The notes: generated by a model from the sequence alone, not told the origin. Positions 19,100-28,555 are shown, numbered from the stretch's first letter. The stretch is DNA of 64,000 nucleotides from Bog-950 sp044225825 (GCA_044225825.1 JBGAIB010000004.1:372001-436000), one strand, 5' to 3'. Numbers and translations are program-made.

Positions 19100-20094
19100 T
19101 GGGCGTTGGTGGACGTATCTAAAAAGTCCTTTAGTTTGGTTATTACATTCACCTCTACAGGGTCAATACCCTGCAACATAGCCAGGTGGTAGCTTAACCA
19201 GTCTCCAAAGTGAATCAGGTAAAAGTGCTTTTCCCAGCTATCGGCTCCCTTTGCATCAATCTCATACACGTTATCCGAAAGGCGAACGATAACGTCCTTT
19301 TTATAAATAATGCGCTGGGTGTTACGGTGAAATTCGTCCTCACTTCTAAAAATCAATACGGCCAGGTTCTTATTCGGATTACGCCAACCCACAATCTCGT
19401 TGTGGTTCATTTCGGGTATCACGTTAAACCAGCAATACATTTTAGAGTTCTCGTTAATCTGTTGTTTCAAACGCAGGGCCACACTTTCGTATTTATCCTC
19501 TGCGTAGACAATAATTACTTTTTCGAGTAGGCGACCTGCTAAAAACTCAGAGTCCTCAATTATCTTTTCCTGCTCTTTAGCTAAAAATTCGGCTACACGT
19601 TTAAATGCTGCATGGTAATTATCATTTATTAAGCCAAAGCGGTGCAACACAATAAACAACTGCACGCAGGAGAAACCCAGGGCAGCGCGGGGAGGCAAAC
19701 CGGAGGGTATAAGGATATAACTGAGGTTGTTTTCTTTTGCAAAATCTTCCAGTTTACCGCCTGCACAAACACATACCGGTTTTAAGCCACGTGCAATAGC
19801 GTCCTTGGCACACGACAATACCTCTTCGGTATTGCCTGAATAGCTGGAGAGTATAAGCAGGGTGCCTTCGTCAACGAACGCCGGTAAAAAGTATCCTTTG
19901 TTTACAGTAACAGGAATGGATAATTCATCGCGTAATAATTCGGCCAATAAATTGCCGCCAATGCCCGAACCACCTAAACCTGCAATTACAATATTCTTAA
20001 CCGGCGTTGTACGATCGGTGTTGATTATGGCATCATTGCCTATAAGCAGCGCCTTGTAAAACTGGCCGGGAAATTCACGTATTAATTCAAACAT
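19096..20094 (-). CDS. Bifunctional phosphoglucose/phosphomannose isomerase
   Basis: A sugar-phosphate isomerase with two SIS domains. I place the start at the ATG at 20094 (MFELIREFPGQFYKALL), giving 332 residues, close to the usual family length. The open frame extends upstream to a TTG at 20148, which is less likely. The first SIS domain carries NIVIAGLGGSGIGGNLLAELL and the serine-rich LLILSSYSGNTEEVLSCAKDA. The middle has PPRAALGFSCVQLF, typical of the bifunctional PGI/PMI family, and EMNHNEIVGWR carries the conserved Glu and His. It would interconvert fructose 6-phosphate with glucose 6-phosphate and mannose 6-phosphate. It overlaps the pseudouridine synthase gene by 4 bases. Confidence 0.9.
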   Translation of the reverse strand: MFELIREFPGQFYKALLIGNDAIINTDRTTPVKNIVIAGLGGSGIGGNLLAELLRDELSIPVTVNKGYFLPAFVDEGTLLILSSYSGNTEEVLSCAKDAIARGLKPVCVCAGGKLEDFAKENNLSYILIPSGLPPRAALGFSCVQLFIVLHRFGLINDNYHAAFKRVAEFLAKEQEKIIEDSEFLAGRLLEKVIIVYAEDKYESVALRLKQQINENSKMYCWFNVIPEMNHNEIVGWRNPNKNLAVLIFRSEDEFHRNTQRIIYKKDVIVRLSDNVYEIDAKGADSWEKHFYLIHFGDWLSYHLAMLQGIDPVEVNVITKLKDFLDTSTNAQ

Positions 20095-20214
20095 CTCATT
20101 AAAATTAGGAGGACAAATATAATCGCCAGAACGAAATATGACCGTCAACGGCTATCTTGCCGTTATATTTGACCCAACAAGAGCGCTGAAAACGAACTAA
20201 AAACAGAACAACCA

Positions 20215-20574
20215 ATGCGAAATTGGGGTATTTACATAATGGCACTATTATACCTGGCAGCAGGTATAAACCACTTTGTTAATGAACCCTTTTATACCAG
20301 GATGCTCGAAGGATTTTTGCCTTACCCCAGACTACTTGGGTATATCAGTGGTATTGGAGAAGCAGTTATAGCTATTGGCTTATTGTTTCCCATTACCCGC
20401 AGGTTAAGTGCAGCAGCGCTTATTTTGTTGCTGATTGCCGTATTCCCCGCCAACATCCGTATGGCACTTTATGGAAATGAATGGCACCTTTCATCCATAG
20501 CATTATACCTGCGTTTGCCCTTACAATTGCCTTTAGTTTGGTGGGCATACGCGTATTTTAAACCAAATCCGTAG
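20215..20574 (+). CDS. DoxX-like small integral membrane protein
   Basis: A 119-residue protein with four predicted membrane segments. The first (MALLYLAAGINHFV) carries the AGxxHF motif typical of DoxX/MauE-like proteins, and the third region reads LILLLIAVFPANIRMALYG. DoxX-family members are linked to quinone or thiol redox chemistry in membranes, but the specific role is unknown. It is followed 5 bases later by a small membrane-anchored coiled-coil protein and is probably co-transcribed with it. Confidence 0.85.
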   Translation: MRNWGIYIMALLYLAAGINHFVNEPFYTRMLEGFLPYPRLLGYISGIGEAVIAIGLLFPITRRLSAAALILLLIAVFPANIRMALYGNEWHLSSIALYLRLPLQLPLVWWAYAYFKPNP

Positions 20575-20579
20575 CCACT

Positions 20580-20945
20580 ATGCAATTACGTACAGCTATA
20601 GCCATAGTCATAATGACCTTTTACCTGCCAATGCAGGCTAAAAAAGTTGTAAGTCAGGAACGGCCCGTCGAACGGTTAAACATTGATTCAATGAACCGGG
20701 TATTGGAGCAACAGCAGGCCGAGTTTGATTCTATACAGAAAGCCAACCTGGCGCGTATTGAATCGGTTGAGTTTGCCCGTTCGCAGGAGCAAATGGGGCG
20801 TAATCTGGATGCCTTTGTGCAACAACAGCACGAGCAAGAGAAGAAACAGGTACGCAATATGTATCTGCGCCTTGGGTTCGGCCTGGTAATGCTGGTAGTA
20901 TTGGTAATTGGCTTGCTGCGCCAGCGAAGCAAAAAACAAAGTTAA
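20580..20945 (+). CDS. Small coiled-coil protein with N- and C-terminal hydrophobic segments
   Basis: A 121-residue protein of unknown function. Residues 1-19 are a signal peptide or anchor (TAIAIVIMTFYLPMQA). Residues about 30-90 are charged and Gln-rich with heptad-like spacing (VLEQQQAEFDSIQ, FVQQQHEQEKKQV), suggesting a coiled coil. A C-terminal transmembrane helix covers about 95-115 (LGFGLVMLVVLVIGLL) and ends in basic residues. The topology suggests a periplasmic coiled coil tethered to the inner membrane. Its stop overlaps the stop of the convergent lipoprotein gene by 4 bases (TTAA shared). Confidence 0.7.
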   Translation: MQLRTAIAIVIMTFYLPMQAKKVVSQERPVERLNIDSMNRVLEQQQAEFDSIQKANLARIESVEFARSQEQMGRNLDAFVQQQHEQEKKQVRNMYLRLGFGLVMLVVLVIGLLRQRSKKQS

Positions 20946-21292
20946 ATCTCGGCCAGTTGCAAAGCCTGTGGCGAACACAGCAATTGAAAGTGGCGCGCTG
21001 TATTATCACGCAGTTTGAAGGTAATCAGGCAATGATTAGCATCGGCCCATTCAAACGTTACCGTTTGGCTATTCAGATCATCCGCATACACTTCGGTTAC
21101 GTGCAGCGTGCCGGGTTTCCAATTGTAGGATTTAACCAGGATGTCGGCCGTCCAGGCATCGGCGGCTGTAGCGCGTTTGGCTGTAATTGTAATCTGTGTT
21201 TGCCCGTCGCTGGACTTGCTTTCTAAACTGGCATCAGTTTTTCCATTACAAGCGGCTAAAAAAAGCACAAGGATCAAGGAGAAATATTTCAT
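20942..21292 (-). CDS. Small lipoprotein of unknown function
   Basis: A 116-residue predicted lipoprotein: the signal peptide MKYFSLILVLFLAAC ends in a lipobox with Cys15. The mature part is beta-rich (TQITITAKRATAADAWTA, TVTFEWADANHCLITFKL), possibly a single small beta-sandwich. I do not recognise the family. It is monocistronic, convergent with the coiled-coil protein gene, and divergent from ccmB across about 160 bases. Confidence 0.72.
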   Translation of the reverse strand: MKYFSLILVLFLAACNGKTDASLESKSSDGQTQITITAKRATAADAWTADILVKSYNWKPGTLHVTEVYADDLNSQTVTFEWADANHCLITFKLRDNTARHFQLLCSPQALQLAEI

Positions 21293-21451
21293 GAGATAGT
21301 TTTTGCGAATACTTTACAGGCAAGCCCGGTTTTACAACCTCCTGTTTAATGATTAATAGCAGCCCTCATCAAAAGTAACACAATCGGCCGGCAATTATTT
21401 TGATAAGCGGCAGTTTGGACGGCAAATGGCATATTCCCCTATATTTAAGCC

Positions 21452-22132
21452 GTGAATTTTATTCGTTCGGTCCGGGCTGTTTTAATAAAAGATCTGCTGA
21501 TTGAGTTCCGCAACAAATATGTTTTGGGCGGTGTGCTGTTATATGTGTTCAGCTCGGTAATGGTTATCTTTTTTGCCCTGCAATACAATGATAGCCTGCG
21601 CGATATAGAAGCCCCCATCTGGAGCATCCTCTTTTGGCTCATTATCCTGTTTAGTTCGGTAAATGCTGTAGCCAACTCGTTTTTCCGTGAGCCCCAAGGC
21701 CGTTTTTACTACTATTACTGGACCATCACGCCGCAGGCGCTCATACTGGCCAAACTTATCTATAACTTCATTTTCACCCTGCTGTTATCTTCGCTCACCT
21801 TCCTGATTTTCACCGCCATGATCAGTTCACCGATCGTGAATTATGAAGTATTCTTTTTAACCGTGCTTTTAGGTGGCACAGGCTATTCCTTCCTGTTTAC
21901 TACCATGAGCGCCATTGCCAGCCGGGCGGGGAATAATGCTACCTTGTTAGCCGTGCTGGGGTTCCCGTTGGTTATTCCGCTTATCATCTTCCTCACCCGG
22001 CTTTCCACCGCCTGTATGGGCAGCGATGGTTTTACCGACGAGGTGAGCAAAAACCTGCTGTTGTTACTGGCACTCAATATTATGCAGCCGGTATTGGCGC
22101 TTGTATTATTTCCATATATTTGGCGCGACTAA
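21452..22132 (+). CDS. ccmB: Heme exporter permease CcmB
   Basis: A 226-residue membrane protein starting at GTG 21452, with six predicted transmembrane helices. The N-terminus (SVRAVLIKDLLIEFRNKY) and the helices that follow (FWLIILFSSVNAVANSFFRE, GRFYYYYWTITPQALILAKL) match CcmB, the membrane subunit of the CcmAB transporter used in system I cytochrome c maturation. The ATPase ccmA is not in the window. The next gene, a CcmC-like protein, starts 58 bases downstream, and a CcmD-like gene follows, so these form one operon. The diheme cytochrome at 592-1695 would be a natural client of such a pathway. Confidence 0.88.
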   Translation: MNFIRSVRAVLIKDLLIEFRNKYVLGGVLLYVFSSVMVIFFALQYNDSLRDIEAPIWSILFWLIILFSSVNAVANSFFREPQGRFYYYYWTITPQALILAKLIYNFIFTLLLSSLTFLIFTAMISSPIVNYEVFFLTVLLGGTGYSFLFTTMSAIASRAGNNATLLAVLGFPLVIPLIIFLTRLSTACMGSDGFTDEVSKNLLLLLALNIMQPVLALVLFPYIWRD

Positions 22133-22190
22133 AAAAGCTGCCTGCTGTTTATAACACGAACACGCAACAAACAAGCAGCAAAAACAAGCA

Positions 22191-23372
22191 ATGAATTGGC
22201 TTTACAGCAAGTGGTGGAAATGGGTATGCGTAGCGCTATTATCGTATGTTGTATTAGGCGGTTTACTGGTGCCCATGGGGCCGGGTTTGCCGTATGTTAG
22301 TCCGGGCCTTTTCCGTACCGATTCGCTCTACTCCTTTACTGTTACCGGTTACCATACCCATTTTGCGGAGGCGGATGCAGGCAAAGTGCAACTCTGGTTT
22401 GCCAACGGCGGCAAGTTTTATGTTCCGCAAAACCTGAAAATACTCAACAACAACCAGCTACAGGTTACACTGGGCTTAAGTAAAACCCAGCGCGATTCGC
22501 TGCAACAGCCCACCTTTGATTTGGTGGTAAACAACGATATCGATGGCACGATTGTGTTGCGCGAAGGCGTTACCGTTGCCTCTGGGGAAGCTATTATAGA
22601 TACACTTCCGGTACAGCCTGATACGGTTAGAAATGAAGGCACCTATGCCTTACTTGACACGCATACATTAAACACCCTGGTCAGCACTGGATTTGCCGGA
22701 GCAAAAACTGAAGAGCCTGTTGTAAAACACAGCGATAACAGGCACTTCATTTTCCCTTACCGCGAGATTTTAGAAGAGAGCATTCGCAACACCTTTTTCC
22801 ATGTGCCTATGTGGTTTGGTATGACCTTCATGGTAGCCCTTTCGTTAGCCTTCAGCATCCTGTATCTGGCAAAAGGCAAACCGGAATACGATACTATTGC
22901 AAGCAATGCGGTTGTTATAGCTATACTCTACGGCGTTGCTGGTTACCTCACCGGCGCTTTGTGGAGTAAATACACCTGGTTTATAGGGCTCAGCTGGGGC
23001 GAAGCCATCCGCAACATGGTATTTTATGATATCAAACTTTCAGGTGCCCTGATAGGCATAGCCGTTTACCTGGCCTATCTGATACTACGTGCCAGTATTA
23101 CCGATGAAATTAAGCGCGCCCGTATTTCGGCCGTTTACTCGGTATTCTCGGTGGTGGTGTTTATCCTGTTCATCTTTATCGTGCCCCGCACGGGTAGCGT
23201 TGATAGCCTGCACCCCGGCCAGGCAGGTAACCCGGCTTTTAATAAATACGATCTCGACAGCCATCTGCGAATGTTTTTCTACCCTGCCGTTATCGGCTGG
23301 ATTATGTTGGGCATGTGGCTGCTTTCTATACGCATTCGTTTACAGAACCTGCAACAAAAACAAGAAGCATGA
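22191..23372 (+). CDS. CcmC/CcsA-like cytochrome c assembly protein with inserted soluble domain
   Basis: A 393-residue membrane protein. The first helix is at about residues 10-28. A soluble, beta-rich segment of about 160 residues follows (YSFTVTGYHTHFAEAD, VQLWFANGGKFYVPQN), whose character suggests an Ig/TIG-like fold. Five more helices lie between about 205 and 385. The heme-handling region equivalent to the tryptophan-rich WWD motif reads LWSKYTWFIGLSWGEAIRN, an unusual version. Proteobacterial CcmC is about 245 residues without this insertion. It probably delivers heme for cytochrome c maturation with CcmB and the CcmD-like protein. Its stop overlaps the start of the next gene (ATGA). 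Confidence 0.83.
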   Translation: MNWLYSKWWKWVCVALLSYVVLGGLLVPMGPGLPYVSPGLFRTDSLYSFTVTGYHTHFAEADAGKVQLWFANGGKFYVPQNLKILNNNQLQVTLGLSKTQRDSLQQPTFDLVVNNDIDGTIVLREGVTVASGEAIIDTLPVQPDTVRNEGTYALLDTHTLNTLVSTGFAGAKTEEPVVKHSDNRHFIFPYREILEESIRNTFFHVPMWFGMTFMVALSLAFSILYLAKGKPEYDTIASNAVVIAILYGVAGYLTGALWSKYTWFIGLSWGEAIRNMVFYDIKLSGALIGIAVYLAYLILRASITDEIKRARISAVYSVFSVVVFILFIFIVPRTGSVDSLHPGQAGNPAFNKYDLDSHLRMFFYPAVIGWIMLGMWLLSIRIRLQNLQQKQEA

Positions 23373-23560
23373 AAAAGTTAAACCTGGTTACCATGGCCCT
23401 GTTGCTAAGCCTGGGTGCATTTGCGCAGGACCAACCTATACCTGCCCCTGCCGACATGAAGATGAATATCGCCATTGGCGTTATCGGTATTATACTGATC
23501 TGTATTTTCCTGTTTCTGTTTAGTATGGAACGCAGATTAAGTAAGATGGAGAAGAAATAA
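23369..23560 (+). CDS. CcmD-like small membrane protein
   Basis: A 63-residue protein whose ATG overlaps the stop of the CcmC-like gene by 4 bases. It has a signal-like N-terminal segment ending GAFAQ, a short acidic linker, one transmembrane helix at about residues 32-51 (IAIGVIGIILICIFLFLF), and a basic tail MERRLSKMEKK. Position after ccmB-ccmC and the single helix followed by basic residues make it a CcmD-like accessory subunit of the heme exporter. The N-terminal cleavable segment is a difference from the proteobacterial CcmD. Confidence 0.72.
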   Translation: MKKLNLVTMALLLSLGAFAQDQPIPAPADMKMNIAIGVIGIILICIFLFLFSMERRLSKMEKK

Positions 23561-23582
23561 CCTAATTGCATTTAAACTACTG

Positions 23583-23609
23583 ATCCCCGCCTTTATGCGG
23601 GGATTTTTT
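23583..23609 (+). terminator. Intrinsic terminator of the ccm operon
   Basis: Perfect 8-bp stem ATCCCCGC / GCGGGGAT with a 6-base loop, followed by a run of T. It lies 23 bases after the CcmD-like stop. Confidence 0.9.
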
Positions 23610-23727
23610 ATTCCTGTCTGCGCCTGACGCTGAATTGCCTTCCTAAAGTGTCCTAATTACCATAACCCAAGCCAAGGTCCGTGGAAATTGAACACTGCCT
23701 TAGCTAAACCCCGGCTATACTAAAACG

Positions 23728-23735
23728 TAACTTTG
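23728..23735 (+). promoter_or_regulatory. Candidate -7 box TAACTTTG for the TPR-protein gene
   Basis: Matches the TAnnTTTG consensus 28 bases before the start codon. I see no good TTTG partner at the expected distance upstream, so this is tentative. Confidence 0.4.
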
Positions 23736-23763
23736 TTTCGTTAGAATAACTAGTTCGTAGCGC

Positions 23764-26700
23764 ATGCGTAAACGGTTCGTATTTTTAGTGGTGTGTTTTG
23801 CTGCTTGGCTTTATACGCCGGCGCAACAATCGCAGGTGTATCTGGATGCAGAACAGGCATTCCGGAAGGGATTAGAGCTATTTGATGAGCGCAACTACCT
23901 TTCGGCACGCGAAAAGTTTGAAGACATTTACAAACAACCTGCCGTTTACACGCATCACGAAAATCTGGTGCTGATGCAGAACCTAGAGTTTTACATTGCT
24001 GCCTGTGCCGCCGAAACAAACGATAAAGACGCAGAGAAGCTACTGCTCGCCTACTACAAAAAATACCATGAAACCGATAAACGCCGCTTGGTTAATCTCT
24101 ACCTGGGCAAATACTACTACCAAAACAAAAAATACCAGGAAGCTATTGATTATCTCAGCAAGGTTAAAACCGAGGACCTGAATAACCAGCAGCTATACGA
24201 TTACCGTTTTATGCTGGCTTACAGCTATTTTACCAAAAAGAAATTTACCGAAGCCAAACCTCTTTTCGCTTCCATTAAGGATGTAAAGGACAAATACTAC
24301 TACCCTGCTACCTACTATTATGCCTTTATTAGCTTCTATAACAAGGACTATAACGAAGCGCTGAAAAGTTTTACAGACATCGAAGACTCCAAGATGTATG
24401 CCAGTGTTATTCCCTATTACATTGCACAGATCTACTTCTTCAAAAAGGATTACGAAAAGTTAGTGCCTTACATCCAAAAGAACCTGGACAAGCCTGAAGT
24501 ACTTTACAAAGACGAAATGCGCTACCTCTTGGGCAAAGTTTACTTTCAGAAGAGTGATTATGCCAAAGCTCTTCCCCTTTTGGAGGCCTATATTGCTAAG
24601 AACACGAAAGTGGGGAAAGAGGATATCTACCAACTGGCCTATTGCCAGTATAAAACCGGCGCTTACACCAAGGCAATCGAAAACTTTAAACAGCTAAACC
24701 TGCTGGATGAACCCATGGGGCAAAATGCCACCTATACACTGGCCGATTGCTACATGAAGACAAACCAAAAGGATAAGGCCCGCTCGGCGTTCCAGAGTGC
24801 AGCCAGCATGAAATACGATGAAACCATACGCGAGAGTGCTTTGTATAATTACGGCAAGCTTTCCATGGAAGCCGGTAATAACAGCGAAGCCATTGAAAGC
24901 TTTGAAACCTACCTCGATAAATACACCAACGGCACCTATGCTGATGATGTAAGTGAGTTATTGGCCACTGCCCTGGTGCAAACCAAAAATTACGACAAGG
25001 CCTACCGCATTATGGAGAACCTGAAACTGAGCAGCCCTATGATCAAGGAAGCTTATCAGAAGGTTACCTACTTCCGCGCGGTGGAATTGTTTAACGATAA
25101 CAAACCCGACGAAGCCCTTCAGCTTTGCGAGAAAAGCCTGAGCAAACCCCTTAACCTGGAGTTGGTAGCATTAGCCACTTACATGGAAGGCGAAATCTAT
25201 TTCGCGAACGCACAATACCCGCAAGCCATGCGCAGCTACATGAAGTTTAACGAACTATGTAGTCCGGCGGTTGAGAAAAAGGGAGAGGCATCGAAATACC
25301 GTAGTCTTTACAACATAGGCTACTGCTACTTTAAGCAGAAACAATACAGTGATGCTGCCGTCTATTTTGAAAGTGCCACCAAGGAAGCGGCTAACTCAAT
25401 AGATAAAAAAGGCTTAAATGCCTTGCAATCGGATTTATACCTGCGCTGGGGCGATTGTAGTTTTGTTACCCAAAACTACAGCAAGGCGGTAGATGCCTAT
25501 GGTGTAATTGCAGAAAACAACTGGAGCGCTTCGGAATACGCGCAATACCAAAAGGGTATTATCCTGGGTTTGATGGGTCGTGATGATGATAAGATCAGCG
25601 TGCTGAACAACCTCATTGCTAAAAAGCCTGCTTCCACCTATGCCGACCAAAGTTATTACGAGATTGGCGAAACAGAATTGGAACGCGGCAATCTTACAGC
25701 AGCCCGTAATGCATATCAAAACCTTATTACCAAATACCCCGGCAGCGAAAAGTTGGTAGCTGCTTATATGAAAACCGCCGTTATAGATTACAATGCCGGT
25801 AAAAAGGAACAAGCCATCGACGATTACAAGCTAGTGGTTAAAAAATTCCCCGGCTCGGGTGAAGAAAAAGAAGCGCTTGCCGCATTGAAGGAAATTTATG
25901 TGGAACTGGGGCGTGCAGACGATTACTTTTACTACATAAAAGGCAATACCAACGTAGTGGTTAGCACCAGCGAAGAAGATTCGCTTACCTACCTGGCGGC
26001 CGATAATGCCTACAATGCTAACGACTGCAACCGTGCTGCCACCCTATTCGGTAACTACGTAACCAAATTCCCTAATGGTTACTTTGCCAACGAAGCCCAC
26101 TGGAAGCGGTACGAATGCCTCGCAAAAGCTAAAGACTATGTAACAGCACTAACCGACCTGGAAGCTATCATCCAAAACAAATACAGCAAATACTACGAGA
26201 AGAGCCTGTTGAAAGCATCGGGCATTGCCTATTTCGAAGTGAAGGACTACCGTAAAGCATTGGATTATTACAAGCTTCTCTACATAGCCAGTGGCTCGCA
26301 ACAAAACTCTTATACTGCTATGGTGGGGATGCTTAGTTCTGCTGTTAAGTTGCTTAGCCACGATGAGGTGATTGAGTATGCCGACCAACTAATTAACAGC
26401 GGTACGGCTAAGGACGTTGATATACAGGAAGCTTATTATCAAAAGGGCCGCTCGTATTACGCAAAAGGCGATAAGGAGTTTGCGCTTGGTGCATTTAACC
26501 GCGTGGCCGAATACCCTGTAAACGAAAAGTGTGTAGAGAGTAAATACATGGTGGCTAAAATCCTGTTCGAGCAGGGCAATTACAAGCAATCTACCGACAC
26601 CTGCTTCCGCGTTAAAAACAAATATGCCAGTTACGAATACTGGGTGGTTAAAACCTTTATTCTGCTGGCCGATAATTACTACGCTCAGGGTAACGCCTTC

Positions 26701-26883
26701 CAGGCAAAAGCCACGCTGGAAAGTATAGTAGGCAATTACAAAGGCGATACGGCTTTGGTGGAAGAAGCCCGTCAGAAGTTAGAGAAGATCCGCACCGAAG
26801 AATTGAACAAATCGAAATTGATGATGGTTGCCCCATCCGATACATTGATTATGGAAACTGACTCTTTAATTATTAACCGATGA
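23764..26883 (+). CDS. Large exported tetratricopeptide-repeat protein
   Basis: A 1039-residue protein with a signal peptide (FVFLVVCFAAWLYTPAQQ). Nearly the whole mature chain is TPR-type helical hairpins; I can pick out more than a dozen, for example KYQEAIDYLSKV, YAKALPLLEAYI, YTKAIENFKQL, YSDAAVYFESATK and YSKAVDAYGVIAEN. It has no enzyme domain and no lipobox. Its stop overlaps the start of the next gene (ATGA), coupling it to an outer-membrane barrel protein, which suggests that the two act together in the envelope. The T9SS/gliding proteins PorW and SprE are also large TPR proteins, but I cannot assign it to either. A periplasmic scaffold role is inference. Confidence 0.85.
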   Translation: MRKRFVFLVVCFAAWLYTPAQQSQVYLDAEQAFRKGLELFDERNYLSAREKFEDIYKQPAVYTHHENLVLMQNLEFYIAACAAETNDKDAEKLLLAYYKKYHETDKRRLVNLYLGKYYYQNKKYQEAIDYLSKVKTEDLNNQQLYDYRFMLAYSYFTKKKFTEAKPLFASIKDVKDKYYYPATYYYAFISFYNKDYNEALKSFTDIEDSKMYASVIPYYIAQIYFFKKDYEKLVPYIQKNLDKPEVLYKDEMRYLLGKVYFQKSDYAKALPLLEAYIAKNTKVGKEDIYQLAYCQYKTGAYTKAIENFKQLNLLDEPMGQNATYTLADCYMKTNQKDKARSAFQSAASMKYDETIRESALYNYGKLSMEAGNNSEAIESFETYLDKYTNGTYADDVSELLATALVQTKNYDKAYRIMENLKLSSPMIKEAYQKVTYFRAVELFNDNKPDEALQLCEKSLSKPLNLELVALATYMEGEIYFANAQYPQAMRSYMKFNELCSPAVEKKGEASKYRSLYNIGYCYFKQKQYSDAAVYFESATKEAANSIDKKGLNALQSDLYLRWGDCSFVTQNYSKAVDAYGVIAENNWSASEYAQYQKGIILGLMGRDDDKISVLNNLIAKKPASTYADQSYYEIGETELERGNLTAARNAYQNLITKYPGSEKLVAAYMKTAVIDYNAGKKEQAIDDYKLVVKKFPGSGEEKEALAALKEIYVELGRADDYFYYIKGNTNVVVSTSEEDSLTYLAADNAYNANDCNRAATLFGNYVTKFPNGYFANEAHWKRYECLAKAKDYVTALTDLEAIIQNKYSKYYEKSLLKASGIAYFEVKDYRKALDYYKLLYIASGSQQNSYTAMVGMLSSAVKLLSHDEVIEYADQLINSGTAKDVDIQEAYYQKGRSYYAKGDKEFALGAFNRVAEYPVNEKCVESKYMVAKILFEQGNYKQSTDTCFRVKNKYASYEYWVVKTFILLADNYYAQGNAFQAKATLESIVGNYKGDTALVEEARQKLEKIRTEELNKSKLMMVAPSDTLIMETDSLIINR

Positions 26884-28550
26884 GCAACAAACGCACCATA
26901 ATACGTAGCCTTGGTCAATGGGCAGGTAAAACTGCACTGGCCTTGTTGTTGCTTGCCCCATCCGTAAGTTTGTTGGCGCAGGGCGGCGGTAAGGACCAGG
27001 TAGGTAACGAAGAAGTTATCGTGGTAAAAGAATACGAAGCCACCATACAAGATGCGCAAAAGGTAAACATACAGCCTAACATACCGGAGGTAGAAGAAAC
27101 TAAACCAAAGCTGGAATACAGTGTGCCCGGCAAGGACTATAAGGAGTTCGGTTTTGAAACCAACCCCTTAAAACCCATTGCCGTTAGTGCCGATAAACTG
27201 GAACGCTATAATTCTTCTTTTATCAAGTTGGGTTTTGGCAGTCAGCTTTCGCCACTGGTACAAATGGCTTACAACGATAACAAGGCCAAAAACATGAAGT
27301 TTGGCCTCTTCTACAATCACTTTAATGCTATTGGTTTCGCCATTAAAAATCAGCGCTTTGTTGATGACGAGGCAGGCGCTTATTTCCGCTACTTCCCCAA
27401 AACCTTCGAGGTAGGTACCGGTTTTACATTCCATAACTACCGCACGCACTTTTATAGTGTCGATAGCAGTTATTCCGATACTACCTTTGCCCGTAAGGAT
27501 ATCCGCCAGGTGTTCCGCAATTACGATGCATTGGTGTATTTCCGCAATGCACAGCGCAATAAGTTCGATATCGACTTTAAGCAAACCATCAACTTCAACT
27601 ACCTGCAGGAAACCTACGGTAAAGCCAACGAATGGTACATTGCCGGCCAAACCGATTTCAACAAGCTTATTGAAAAACAACACGCTATACTGGCCGATTT
27701 TAACTTCGATATCAGTCAACTGAAAAACGATTCGCTTAAACTGCAGCGCAACATCTTCCGCCTGCAGGTGGGCTATGGCTTTAATAACGACGACTGGAAA
27801 GCGCACCTCAAATTCGGTTTAGCACTCGATGGCCCAAAACCATTCTTCCTGATGGATGCGCATTTAGAAAAGCGTCTGTATCAACACAGCATTATTGCTT
27901 ATGTTGATTACATACACACCTACAACAAAAACTCGCTTAACTCCCTCATTCACACCAACAACTTTATCTGGAATTATGTGGGCATTAGGAACACCCAAAA
28001 CGGAGACTTTGGCATTGGTGTTAAAGGCACGGCCCAAAACTTAAGCTATAACCTTGCCTTTCACCTCAACCACATCAACAACCTGCCGCTGTTTGTAAAC
28101 GATACGCTGGATATGCGCCGTTTTGTGGTGGTCTACGATAAAAACACGCTCATCTTCGGAGGACATGCTGAGGCCGGTTATAACGTAAAGGAATGGCTGC
28201 GCCTTTCGGTGCTGGCCGATTACAGCTACTTTAAGCTGAAAGAACAAGCCCGCGCCTGGCACGAACCAAACTTTAAACTAACCTTGCGCGCCAATTATGT
28301 ATGGAAGAACAAAATACGCGCCTCTCTTGACCTATACGGTATAACCTCATCGTATGCCTTATTGGCAAACGGTGCACAGGTTAAAATCAAAGGCACAGCC
28401 GATGTAAACATTGCGCTGGAGTATATCTTCAATAAGCACTTTACCTTCTTTGGTACACTTAACAATATTGCCCATCAAAAATATCAGCGTTGGTATGGTT
28501 ATCCGTCGTATGGCATCAACGGACAGTTAGGGGTAAAATTCTCCTTCTAA
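26880..28550 (+). CDS. Plugless TonB-receptor-like outer-membrane barrel protein
   Basis: A 556-residue predicted outer-membrane protein. The signal peptide ends near residue 34 (LALLLLAPSVSLLAQ). The mature N-terminus reads GNEEVIVVKEYEATIQDAQ, in which EEVIVVKEY resembles a TonB box, yet no plug domain follows. From about residue 100 to the end the chain shows the alternating pattern of a beta-barrel and finishes in GQLGVKFSF with a terminal Phe, as is usual for such proteins. Databases may call relatives 'TonB-dependent receptor'. Its start overlaps the stop of the 1039-residue TPR gene, so the two are translationally coupled. Function unknown. Confidence 0.8.
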   Translation: MSNKRTIIRSLGQWAGKTALALLLLAPSVSLLAQGGGKDQVGNEEVIVVKEYEATIQDAQKVNIQPNIPEVEETKPKLEYSVPGKDYKEFGFETNPLKPIAVSADKLERYNSSFIKLGFGSQLSPLVQMAYNDNKAKNMKFGLFYNHFNAIGFAIKNQRFVDDEAGAYFRYFPKTFEVGTGFTFHNYRTHFYSVDSSYSDTTFARKDIRQVFRNYDALVYFRNAQRNKFDIDFKQTINFNYLQETYGKANEWYIAGQTDFNKLIEKQHAILADFNFDISQLKNDSLKLQRNIFRLQVGYGFNNDDWKAHLKFGLALDGPKPFFLMDAHLEKRLYQHSIIAYVDYIHTYNKNSLNSLIHTNNFIWNYVGIRNTQNGDFGIGVKGTAQNLSYNLAFHLNHINNLPLFVNDTLDMRRFVVVYDKNTLIFGGHAEAGYNVKEWLRLSVLADYSYFKLKEQARAWHEPNFKLTLRANYVWKNKIRASLDLYGITSSYALLANGAQVKIKGTADVNIALEYIFNKHFTFFGTLNNIAHQKYQRWYGYPSYGINGQLGVKFSF

Positions 28551-28555
28551 AAGAA

